Shown: positions 55,204-63,123 of the stretch, in pieces
Layout: every line of letters begins with the position of its first letter
Numbering within the stretch: position 1 is the stretch's first letter
From: Mycobacterium sp. GA-1199
GTDB taxonomy: Bacteria; Actinomycetota; Actinomycetes; Mycobacteriales; Mycobacteriaceae
NCBI RefSeq assembly: GCF_001500045.1
Contig: NZ_LQIX01000034.1
Location: 62,001 to 126,000, forward strand
Direction: 5' to 3'
Length of the DNA stretch: 64,000 nt
Translations under genes and position numbers: made by a program
The notes under the pieces: model-generated
The model's database searches: none
What the model saw: only the letters and a program-made list of their open reading frames with translations
Told to the model about the DNA's origin: nothing

Positions 55204-55749
55204 CTACGGCGTCGGTGTCGGCGTGGGGGCCGGACCGAGCTGCAGCAGTGCGTCGGTCGTCGAACGGGTCAGCTGCCACTGGTTGCCGGCGAGGCGAAAC
55301 TCCATCGGGAACGTGAACTCGCCCGCTTCCGGATTGGCGGTCCGGACGGTGACGACGGCCCCTACGACGCCGTTCGCGCCGTCGGACCATGTCAGATCCC
55401 TGGCCTCGAAAGTGGCCGGTGCGTAGCCGCCGTCGCGTAGCGCGTTGGCGAACTTGTCCATCGATTCGCTGTCGGCCGCGGTGGCGTCCTCGATCAGGTG
55501 GAGCTTCTCGGCTCCGGGAACGTCGGCGTCGGCGATGCGTGCCAGCACTTCGGTGAGGGCCTCGGGCGGCGGCAGGGGTGCGCTCGTCGCCCCAGGGTCG
55601 GGCACCGTCGGCGGCGTCGTGGCAACCGGCGGCGGCTCGGTCGCGGCGGGGGGTGGAGTCTGCGGCTCGTCGGCGCCACATCCGCAAAGCCCGAGCGCCG
55701 CCGCAAACGCGACGGCGCTCAAGCCTGCGAAACGTTTGGTGCGACGCAC
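55204..55749 (-). CDS. lppK: LppK-like lipoprotein with Mtb12-type domain
   Basis: A 181-residue exported lipoprotein. The signal peptide MRRTKRFAGLSAVAFAAALG ends in lipobox LCGC. A Pro/Thr/Ala-rich linker (about 28-60) follows, then a folded domain (LPPPEALTEVLARIADADVPGAEKLHLIE..) that resembles the Mtb12/NTF2-like antigens, ending in a Pro/Thr tail. It should be anchored on the outer face of the membrane. The adjacent gene encodes a secreted protein of the same fold. Confidence 0.85.
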   Translation of the reverse strand: MRRTKRFAGLSAVAFAAALGLCGCGADEPQTPPPAATEPPPVATTPPTVPDPGATSAPLPPPEALTEVLARIADADVPGAEKLHLIEDATAADSESMDKFANALRDGGYAPATFEARDLTWSDGANGVVGAVVTVRTANPEAGEFTFPMEFRLAGNQWQLTRSTTDALLQLGPAPTPTPTP

Positions 55750-55756
55750 CGGGCTC

Positions 55757-56248
55757 CTAGCCGACAGCGGCCAGCAGCGCCATCAGCGACTGCTTCGCCA
55801 TCTGCCAGCCGGTCGGGCTCGGGCCCGGCACGAACTGAATGTTCTGACTGGCGGTGCCGCCGGTGGCGGAGGTCGCGGTGACATCGGCCGACACCACGGG
55901 GCCGTTCTGGTCGATGTTCGCCAACGTGAAGGTCAACGGGAACTTGCCTTCGGCTGCTGCCTCACGAAGCTTGGTGTCGGCGACGCGGCTCTCGATGCGT
56001 CCGATGCCACCCTGGATGTACGGCGCCTTGCTGGCGGCGGCCCCGGACGTGCCGAGCGCCTGCAGCGTCTGGAGAAGCGGGCCTTCGAGTTCGGGAGCCG
56101 GCGCCTGAGGCATCGGGATCTCCCAAACGACCGGGGCGACGGTCGGTGCGGCGGCCACATTGGGGGATGAAATTGAAGTCACACCCGCCGCGGCACCGCC
56201 GACGACAGCGACCGCTGCGACGCCGGTAACGAGGGCTTTCAGGGTCAC
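55757..56248 (-). CDS. Secreted low-molecular-weight antigen MTB12 (CFP-2)-like protein
   Basis: A 163-residue protein with an N-terminal signal peptide (TLKALVTGVAAVAVVGGAAAGVTSI, cleavage near residue 35) and the Mtb12 pattern: YIQGGIGRIESRVADTKLREAAAEGKFPLTFTLANI and a C-terminal NIQFVPG..GWQMAKQSLMALLAAVG. Mtb12/CFP-2 is a small secreted NTF2-like protein of unknown function. Seven bases separate it from the lppK-like gene; both are likely products of an old tandem duplication. Confidence 0.88.
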   Translation of the reverse strand: MTLKALVTGVAAVAVVGGAAAGVTSISSPNVAAAPTVAPVVWEIPMPQAPAPELEGPLLQTLQALGTSGAAASKAPYIQGGIGRIESRVADTKLREAAAEGKFPLTFTLANIDQNGPVVSADVTATSATGGTASQNIQFVPGPSPTGWQMAKQSLMALLAAVG

Positions 56249-56393
56249 GATTTTCCTTTCGATCGGCCCAACACATCAGAGAGGTTAACAGTGGTGCAGG
56301 TGTGTCGAATTGCTAGACCGCACACAAAGGCTGAATCGCCGGTAGCTTTGAAGTTGTTACTGCACCAACTCTCGGTGCGGGGAGGGGCGCAAT

Positions 56394-58235
56394 ATGAGTC
56401 AATCAGAGCGTTCTGACGCTTTCGCAGAGGGTTTTGACGCCCGAGGATCCGGCATGTCCAGTGAGGACGCGGCCGAGCTCGAGGAGCTCCGCCGGGAGGC
56501 CGCGGTCTTGCGAGAGCAGTTGGAGAACGCGGTAGGCCCCCAGAGTGGCTTGCGCAGCGCCCGAGATGTCCACCAGCTCGAGGCTCGCATCGACTCGCTC
56601 GCCGCCCGCAACGCCAAGCTGATGGAGACCCTCAAGGAGGCCCGTCAGCAGCTGCTCGCATTGCGCGAAGAGGTCGACCGCCTGGGACAGCCGCCGAGCG
56701 GGTACGGAGTCCTGCTGGGTGTCCAGGACGACGACACGGTCGATGTGTTCACTTCCGGGCGCAAGATGCGGCTGACGTGCTCGCCGAACATCGACACCAA
56801 GTCACTCAAGCAGGGTCAGACCGTCCGTCTCAACGAAGCCCTGACGGTCGTCGAGGCCGGCAATTTCGAGGCGGTCGGCGAGATCAGCACCCTGCGCGAG
56901 ATCCTGTCCGACGGACACCGCGCGCTGGTGGTCGGGCACGCCGACGAGGAGCGCATCGTCTGGCTCGCCGAGCCGCTGGTCGCGGCCGAGGACCTGCCCG
57001 ACGGCTACGACGACGACCTGGCCGACGACAGCCGTCCGCGCAAGCTGCGCCCGGGGGACTCGCTGCTGGTCGACACCAAGGCCGGCTACGCGTTCGAGCG
57101 CATTCCCAAGGCAGAGGTCGAGGACCTCGTGCTCGAAGAGGTGCCCGACGTCAGCTACAACGACATCGGCGGCCTGGGCCGGCAGATCGAGCAGATCCGC
57201 GACGCCGTCGAGCTGCCGTTCCTGCACAAGGAGCTGTACCGGGAGTACTCGCTGCGTCCGCCCAAGGGTGTGCTGCTCTACGGTCCGCCCGGCTGCGGTA
57301 AGACACTGATCGCCAAGGCGGTGGCCAACTCGCTGGCCAAGAAGATGGCCGAGGTGCGCGGCGATGACGCCCGCGAGGCGAAGAGCTACTTCCTCAACAT
57401 CAAGGGTCCGGAGCTGCTGAACAAGTTCGTCGGCGAGACCGAGCGTCACATCCGGCTGATCTTCCAGCGCGCGCGGGAGAAGGCGTCCGAGGGCACCCCG
57501 GTGATCGTGTTCTTCGACGAGATGGACTCGATCTTCCGCACCCGTGGCACCGGCGTGAGCTCCGATGTGGAGACGACCGTTGTGCCGCAGCTGCTTTCGG
57601 AGATCGACGGCGTCGAGGGGCTGGAGAACGTGATCGTCATCGGCGCCTCCAACCGCGAGGACATGATCGATCCCGCGATCCTGCGCCCGGGCCGTCTGGA
57701 CGTGAAGATCAAGATTGAGCGTCCGGATGCCGAAGCCGCGCAGGACATATTCAGCAAGTACCTCACCGAAGAACTGCCGGTCAACGAGGACGATCTGGCG
57801 GAGTTCGACGGCGACCGGTCGTTGACGATCAAGGCGATGATCGAGAAGGTCGTCGACCGGATGTACGCCGAGATCGACGACAACCGCTTCCTCGAGGTGA
57901 CCTACGCCAACGGCGACAAAGAGGTCATGTACTTCAAGGACTTCAACTCCGGGGCGATGATCCAGAACGTCGTCGACCGGGCCAAGAAGTACGCGATCAA
58001 GTCGGTGCTGGAGACCGGCAGCAAGGGTCTGCGGATCCAGCACCTGCTGGACTCGATCGTCGACGAGTTCGCCGAGAACGAGGACCTGCCCAACACCACC
58101 AATCCCGATGACTGGGCTCGGATCTCGGGCAAGAAGGGCGAGCGGATCGTCTACATTCGCACGCTGGTCACCGGCAAGAGCTCGTCGGCCAGCCGCGCGA
58201 TCGACACCGAGTCGAACCTGGGTCAGTACCTGTAG
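56394..58235 (+). CDS. mpa: Mpa (ARC), proteasomal AAA ATPase
   Basis: Mpa is the hexameric ATPase that binds Pup-tagged proteins through its N-terminal coiled coil, unfolds them and feeds the 20S proteasome. The 613-residue protein has a coiled coil (about 22-95), two OB folds (about 98-245), an AAA module with Walker A YGPPGCGKTLIAKA and Walker B VIVFFDEMDSIF, and the C-terminal proteasome-docking tail ending GQYL. The ATG at 56394 follows a strong GGGGAGGGG RBS. The prcBA, pup and dop genes are expected further on, outside the window. Confidence 0.98.
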   Translation: MSQSERSDAFAEGFDARGSGMSSEDAAELEELRREAAVLREQLENAVGPQSGLRSARDVHQLEARIDSLAARNAKLMETLKEARQQLLALREEVDRLGQPPSGYGVLLGVQDDDTVDVFTSGRKMRLTCSPNIDTKSLKQGQTVRLNEALTVVEAGNFEAVGEISTLREILSDGHRALVVGHADEERIVWLAEPLVAAEDLPDGYDDDLADDSRPRKLRPGDSLLVDTKAGYAFERIPKAEVEDLVLEEVPDVSYNDIGGLGRQIEQIRDAVELPFLHKELYREYSLRPPKGVLLYGPPGCGKTLIAKAVANSLAKKMAEVRGDDAREAKSYFLNIKGPELLNKFVGETERHIRLIFQRAREKASEGTPVIVFFDEMDSIFRTRGTGVSSDVETTVVPQLLSEIDGVEGLENVIVIGASNREDMIDPAILRPGRLDVKIKIERPDAEAAQDIFSKYLTEELPVNEDDLAEFDGDRSLTIKAMIEKVVDRMYAEIDDNRFLEVTYANGDKEVMYFKDFNSGAMIQNVVDRAKKYAIKSVLETGSKGLRIQHLLDSIVDEFAENEDLPNTTNPDDWARISGKKGERIVYIRTLVTGKSSSASRAIDTESNLGQYL

Positions 58236-58247
58236 CCCTCCTTATGT

Positions 58248-58311
58248 GCGCGAGCGCGCGTGTGTGCACACGGCACACCGCGCTTGTGCAGCAATTCGCG
58301 CACGCTCGCGC
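58248..58311. repeat. GC-rich inverted repeat after mpa
   Basis: GCGCGAGCG (58248-58256) pairs perfectly with CGCTCGCGC (58303-58311), and the loop contains the perfect palindrome GTGTGCACAC (58262-58271). It lies 12 bases after the mpa stop and 23 before the next ATG, with no T run. It may act as a terminator, transcript-stability element or protein-binding site. Confidence 0.5.
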
Positions 58312-58334
58312 GCGTCGAGGGATACGGTCGCGTC

Positions 58335-58961
58335 ATGTCCGAGGACGACCTGTCGGTCACGGACGGTGTTTTCGGCAAGCGGTACGGCGAAGTGCTGCTC
58401 GTCAAGTCCACGCCGTCCGGCGCCGAAGCCACGGTGTACAACACCTTTCCCCTCAACGACTGCCCGGCCGATCTGTGGAATGCGCTCGACGCGAAGGCAA
58501 TCGCCCAGGAGAACGACGCCGTCGCCACACTGCTCAACGGGCCGCGGTACTGGCTGATGAGCAGTATCGGCAAGAGAGGCCGGGACACGTTGGAGCGCAA
58601 GAGCTTCGGCGGTATCGAGATGTTGCGGCAAGCCACCGTCAAGCTCGCGTCGATGAATCCGGCCCCGTATCAACTGAACCGGGTCGACCGCAAGGCGATC
58701 TTCACTTTCGACGCGGGCCGGGAGATCTACGAACTCGTCGATCCGAACGGCCGCCGGTGGGTCATGCAGACGTTCAGCCAGACGGTCGACCCGTCGCTGT
58801 CGCTGAGCGACCTCGCCGGCCTCGCCGCCAGGCTGTCGCTCCCGGAGGGCTGGTCATATCAAGCGCGTATCCCCACATCGCCACTCGTGGTCGACACCGC
58901 CACCGAGGACGCCTGCGTGACGCAGGACGACCTCGCCAACAGCTATTCGTTGCAGACGTAA
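58335..58961 (+). CDS. Conserved hypothetical protein, 208 residues
   Basis: A 208-residue soluble protein (MSEDDLSVTDGVFGKRYGEVLL..YNTFPLNDCPADLWNAL, GPRYWLMSSIG, FGGIEMLRQATVKL, GREIYELVDPNGRRWVMQTFSQ). No signal peptide, membrane segment or catalytic motif is recognised; the all-beta and aromatic-rich character suggests a small-molecule binding fold. It is seen beside mpa in other mycobacteria. The ATG at 58335 is used; the frame is open to 58260 but the extension reads through the inverted repeat. Confidence 0.75.
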   Translation: MSEDDLSVTDGVFGKRYGEVLLVKSTPSGAEATVYNTFPLNDCPADLWNALDAKAIAQENDAVATLLNGPRYWLMSSIGKRGRDTLERKSFGGIEMLRQATVKLASMNPAPYQLNRVDRKAIFTFDAGREIYELVDPNGRRWVMQTFSQTVDPSLSLSDLAGLAARLSLPEGWSYQARIPTSPLVVDTATEDACVTQDDLANSYSLQT

Positions 58962-59021
58962 GAACATCAGGCCGCTCAACGCGTTGGGAGCGTGCCGAGC
59001 TCGAGATATCGCCCCTGTAAA

Positions 59022-59052
59022 GGCCCGCTCTTGCGCGCGCGGGCCGTATGCT
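59022..59052 (+). promoter_or_regulatory. Hairpin and -10 box before the TIR-cyclase gene
   Basis: GGCCCGC (59022-59028) and GCGGGCC (59039-59045) form a 7-base stem with a 10-base loop, and TATGCT (59047-59052), a good TANNNT -10, follows directly. The hairpin could end the upstream transcript while the box starts the TIR-cyclase transcript, or be an operator over that promoter. Confidence 0.42.
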
Positions 59053-59091
59053 GCCAGCTAACTGGCCGGCCTAGTCCAGGGGGGCTCGCGG

Positions 59092-62000
59092 GTGATTGAA
59101 GTATTCATCAGCTACTCGGATGCCGATGAGTCCGCGGTCGACGCGCTCTTCGAAGACGTAGAACTGGCGAAAATGCAGGTGTGGCGCGATGTGGACTCCG
59201 AACGGCGCCACGCCTGGTGGAGTAAGACTCTGGAGCGGATCCGTCAGGCGACGGTATTCGTCTTCGCCCTGTCCGACCAGGCGTTGCGTTCTGAGGGGTG
59301 TCGCACCGAACTCGCCTACGCCGAAGCGCTCGGATTGCCGATACTCCCCGTCCAGATCGGCGAAGTGGCTGGCGGTCGGTCCGATCCGGTCTTCACCGCG
59401 CAGATACTCGACTACCGTGAAACTTCGCGGCGCAGCGGCATCGAGTTCGTCGCGGCCCTGCTCGAGCTGGCTCGCGAACGGGAGCGATCGGCCGATCCCC
59501 CGCCCGCGCCCCGGATCCCTGGTGAGTATCTGCTTGAACTCGGCGACTGGGTGTACGACGACGCTGAGCTTTCACCGTCGACCCAGATGCAGATTCTGTT
59601 CGAGTTGCGCAGCGCTGCAGTAGATTCCGGGAGATCAGCCGTAGAACACGACGTTTCGCGGCTGTTGCGAGCGTTGCGAGCTCGTGACGACGTGACGTTC
59701 CGCATCGCCAGTGAGATCGACACGTTACTTGCGGTCCAATCGTCGGCGAGCAACTCCTCACTCGCGACCGAGTCGTCCGGAACAGTGGCCGAACATGGCA
59801 CCGCGGTATCCGAACTCTTCGGCGGCGAGCGGGAGTACCGCGTCGCCCCTACGGTGGCCGCATCCGGAACGGCACTCTACGACAGCGGCGGTCCCGCGGA
59901 GGACGGCCTGAGCGCCCCTGAGACCGGCACCGCTATCGACGACCTGCTCGAACGCGCGGTATCGGCCATCAACCGCGGCGACCGGGAAGCAGCTTCCGAT
60001 CTAGTGGAACAAGTGTTGGCCGTCGATGACGGCAACGTCGACGCGGAGGATCTCCTGGCCGCCCCGGCCGATGCGGGTGAGATCCGCCGCCTGACGATAA
60101 TGTTCGTCGACCTCGTCGACTCGACGGTTCTGTCGACGCGGGTGGAGCCCGAAACTTATCGCTTGCTCGTTGGCCGCTATCGCGATCAGGTGCTGCGAAT
60201 CGTTGAGCGTTACGAAGGTCATGTCGGGTCGACCAAGGGCGACGGTCTGCTTATCGTGTTCGGCTACCCGACTGCCCACGAGAATGATGTGCATCGCGCA
60301 GTACAGGCGGGGCTGGAGATAACCCGGGAAGTCGCTCGGCTGAGCGAGCAGGCTGAACGTCGTTTCGGGCTGCAGGTGAACGTGCGGGTCGGTGTGCACC
60401 GGGGCATGGTCTATCTCGACACCGCTCAGGACGACGTTTATGGTTTGGCTGCCAACCTGGCTGCGAGGGTGTCGGGGCTGGCGCATCCCGGGACCGTCGT
60501 GGTCTCCGACGCCGTCCAGCCGTTGATCGAGGGTGACTTCGAGGTCCAGGCACTGGCACCGGCGCCGGTCAAAGGTGTCGACGAGTTGATCAACCACTAC
60601 CACGTGGTGGGGGAGCGACTGAACATGGCGCGAGTTCAGTTCGGGCCGGTGGTCGGCCGTGATCGCGAGCTCGAACGGCTTGAAAAGAGTTGGGCCCGAG
60701 CAAAAGCCGGCACACTGACGACCCCAGGCGTGGTTCTTCGGGGGGAGGCCGGAATCGGAAAGTCGCGGCTCGCTGTCACCGCCACCGAACTCGTCGAGCG
60801 TGATGGCGGGACGGTACTCGAGCTGGTGGGTTCCCCTTTTCATCCTGAGGCTGGGCTTCATCCCGTCCGCGCGCTGCTCGAACGCCGCTGCAGTATCGAT
60901 CGGCAGACCAGCGCTGCGGACCGACTCCGCAGATTGCATGACGAGCTCGACGCTCAATCACTCGCGCCGGATGCGGTAGTTCCGCTCCTGGCACCGGTCC
61001 TCGCGATCGCGCCCGAACACGGATATCGCGTGGTGCCAGCCGAAGGGCGAAAGCTGCAAGAACTTATCAACGATGCCGTACAGGCCTATTTCCGATCGTG
61101 CCTGAAGGCAGCGCCCGGGATGATCCTCGCGGAGGATGTGCACTGGTTCGACGACTCCACACTCGAGCTACTCGGACAGCTTCTGACCGGGGCCGAAGGC
61201 AATCTGCTAATCGTGATCACTGGTCGTGACGGCAATTGGCTGGACCCGCAGTGGCCGGTCAAGGTGTTCGACCTGAAACCGTTGAGCGACGATGAGACGG
61301 ATTCTCTCATCCAGGCCCTCGACCCGAGCGTGACAGCAGAGGAGCGCGCCACGGTACGTCGTCGATGTGACGGAGTGCCCTTCTACGTCGAACAAGTGGT
61401 GGCGGGTCTCGGGACGTCGGCGCCGCCCGGCGAGCGGCCGACGGTGCCTGATCCGCTCTATGAACCGCTCTTTGCGCGGTTACTCACGACGCCGAATGTG
61501 GTCCCGGTCGTGGAGGCGGCCGCGGTGATCGGACGCCAGGTCGATCGCAGCCTCTTGGTGGCTGTCACCTCGCTCGACGAAGACGACATCGACGACGTCA
61601 TCGACGAACTCGAGAAGGCGCGTGTCATCGAACCAAGCGGAGCTTTCGGCTTCCGATTCCGTCACGAGCTTCTGCGTGAGGTCGCAGCCGAGATGGCGCC
61701 GCCCAGCGTGCGGCGTGGACTGCACGCCAAGGTCGCTGACGCGCTGATCGGACAGGGAGAGCCGGACTGGCGACTGGTCGCCGCGCATTACCAGCACGCC
61801 GAGAGCCACAGTGAGGCGGCAACGGCGTATCAGAAGGCCTCATCGGACGCCAGGCTCCGCGGCGCGCTCAGCGAGGCTCGCCTGTATCTCGACCACGCGA
61901 TCGAGGAGCTGGCGAAGTGTCCGCCGAGCGTTACTCGCGACCGTCTCGAGATCGCGCCTCGGCTGGTACGCGGCTTCCTCGCGTCAGCCGCGGAAGGCTA

Positions 62001-63123
62001 TCAAAGTCCTTCCGTAGCAGCTGACTTCGAGCGCTGTTTACAGCTGGCTGGTACCGATATCCGCGACGACGAGGTATTCGCGACCATGCTGGCGCTCGCT
62101 AGTTACTACGTGCCGCGCGCCGATCTGCGGCGCGCCTCCCAAGTGCTCGAACTCGTCGACTCCGGTGCCGAGGGCGAACGGCATTGGTTCAGGCCCGCTA
62201 TTCACAGTGCGTTCGGCATGGTCGCCTTCCTTCGCGGCGACTTCCGGGACGCCCACAGTGAATTCACGCATGCAACGACGGGGTTGACCGAAGACGACGC
62301 CCATCAGATCGGTGCGCTGTGGTTCATTCCGGACGATCCGATAGCGCTTGCTCACGAACACCTGGCCATGATCAACTTGCTCAACGGTGATCTGGCCAGC
62401 GCGGAAGCCGAGTTTGTCAACGCTGTTCGTCGCGCCGAGCGACTGGAATTCCCGCAGGGCCCCTACAACCACGTGTATGCCATCGATATTGAGATATGGA
62501 TGCGCACGGAGGCTGGGCAGTTCGATCGCGCACGGGCGTTGGTCGCCGAGATGACCCAACGCGCCGAGCGGTACGGCTTCGATTTCTGGCAGCTCTTCGG
62601 AGCCACCGAGCAATCCCTCGTCACCGCCACTGAATTGATCGCCGACGGATCCACCGACACCGAAGCGCTGGAAAATCAGATCACCGCCGTCGCGGGCTTT
62701 GTCGAGTTCTGGCGCTCAGTGGGGTTGTACGCCTACCAGACTCACTACGACTGCCTACTCGCGCAACTCCTGACTGCGGCAGGACGGGTCGAAGAAGCTC
62801 GCGAGCGGGTCGAAGTCGCCCTCGGCATTGCTCGAGACACGGAGATGCACATGTACGACGCTGAACTTCTTCGCGTTCGCGCACGGACTCACGCTGACCA
62901 GGCCGAGAGTCATCGTGACCTTGCTTCAGCGGTAGCTTTGGCGCGTCGCCAGGGTGCTCCGCTTTTCGAGTTGCGTGCCGCGCTCGATGATTTCAACTTA
63001 CGAGGTGAGTCGGCACGCGACGCGCTGCGCAAAACGGTGGCGTCATTAGCCCCGGATTGCGTGATCCCGGAGTACGTCCGGGCTCGGCGGCTTCTCGGAG
63101 AGGCGGAGTCAACGCTGCGCTGA
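59092..63123 (+). CDS. TIR domain - class III cyclase - STAND ATPase - TPR protein
   Basis: A 1343-residue modular protein. Residues 1-125 are a TIR domain (IEVFISYSDADESAVDAL..VFALSDQALRSEGCRTELAYAEALG) with Glu73 in the position of the NADase catalytic Glu. Residues about 333-490 are a class III nucleotide cyclase with the full active set: metal Asp340 and Asp384, substrate residues Lys382 and Asp448, transition-state Asn455 and Arg459. An AAA/STAND ATPase follows, with P-loop GEAGIGKS at 551-558 and ILAEDVHWFDD as Walker B, then a TPR-like helical region (about 830-1330). No membrane segment or DNA-binding domain is seen. GTG 59092 has GGGGGGCTCGCGG upstream. It looks like a cytoplasmic sensor with two possible second-messenger outputs. 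Confidence 0.9.
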   Translation: MIEVFISYSDADESAVDALFEDVELAKMQVWRDVDSERRHAWWSKTLERIRQATVFVFALSDQALRSEGCRTELAYAEALGLPILPVQIGEVAGGRSDPVFTAQILDYRETSRRSGIEFVAALLELARERERSADPPPAPRIPGEYLLELGDWVYDDAELSPSTQMQILFELRSAAVDSGRSAVEHDVSRLLRALRARDDVTFRIASEIDTLLAVQSSASNSSLATESSGTVAEHGTAVSELFGGEREYRVAPTVAASGTALYDSGGPAEDGLSAPETGTAIDDLLERAVSAINRGDREAASDLVEQVLAVDDGNVDAEDLLAAPADAGEIRRLTIMFVDLVDSTVLSTRVEPETYRLLVGRYRDQVLRIVERYEGHVGSTKGDGLLIVFGYPTAHENDVHRAVQAGLEITREVARLSEQAERRFGLQVNVRVGVHRGMVYLDTAQDDVYGLAANLAARVSGLAHPGTVVVSDAVQPLIEGDFEVQALAPAPVKGVDELINHYHVVGERLNMARVQFGPVVGRDRELERLEKSWARAKAGTLTTPGVVLRGEAGIGKSRLAVTATELVERDGGTVLELVGSPFHPEAGLHPVRALLERRCSIDRQTSAADRLRRLHDELDAQSLAPDAVVPLLAPVLAIAPEHGYRVVPAEGRKLQELINDAVQAYFRSCLKAAPGMILAEDVHWFDDSTLELLGQLLTGAEGNLLIVITGRDGNWLDPQWPVKVFDLKPLSDDETDSLIQALDPSVTAEERATVRRRCDGVPFYVEQVVAGLGTSAPPGERPTVPDPLYEPLFARLLTTPNVVPVVEAAAVIGRQVDRSLLVAVTSLDEDDIDDVIDELEKARVIEPSGAFGFRFRHELLREVAAEMAPPSVRRGLHAKVADALIGQGEPDWRLVAAHYQHAESHSEAATAYQKASSDARLRGALSEARLYLDHAIEELAKCPPSVTRDRLEIAPRLVRGFLASAAEGYQSPSVAADFERCLQLAGTDIRDDEVFATMLALASYYVPRADLRRASQVLELVDSGAEGERHWFRPAIHSAFGMVAFLRGDFRDAHSEFTHATTGLTEDDAHQIGALWFIPDDPIALAHEHLAMINLLNGDLASAEAEFVNAVRRAERLEFPQGPYNHVYAIDIEIWMRTEAGQFDRARALVAEMTQRAERYGFDFWQLFGATEQSLVTATELIADGSTDTEALENQITAVAGFVEFWRSVGLYAYQTHYDCLLAQLLTAAGRVEEARERVEVALGIARDTEMHMYDAELLRVRARTHADQAESHRDLASAVALARRQGAPLFELRAALDDFNLRGESARDALRKTVASLAPDCVIPEYVRARRLLGEAESTLR

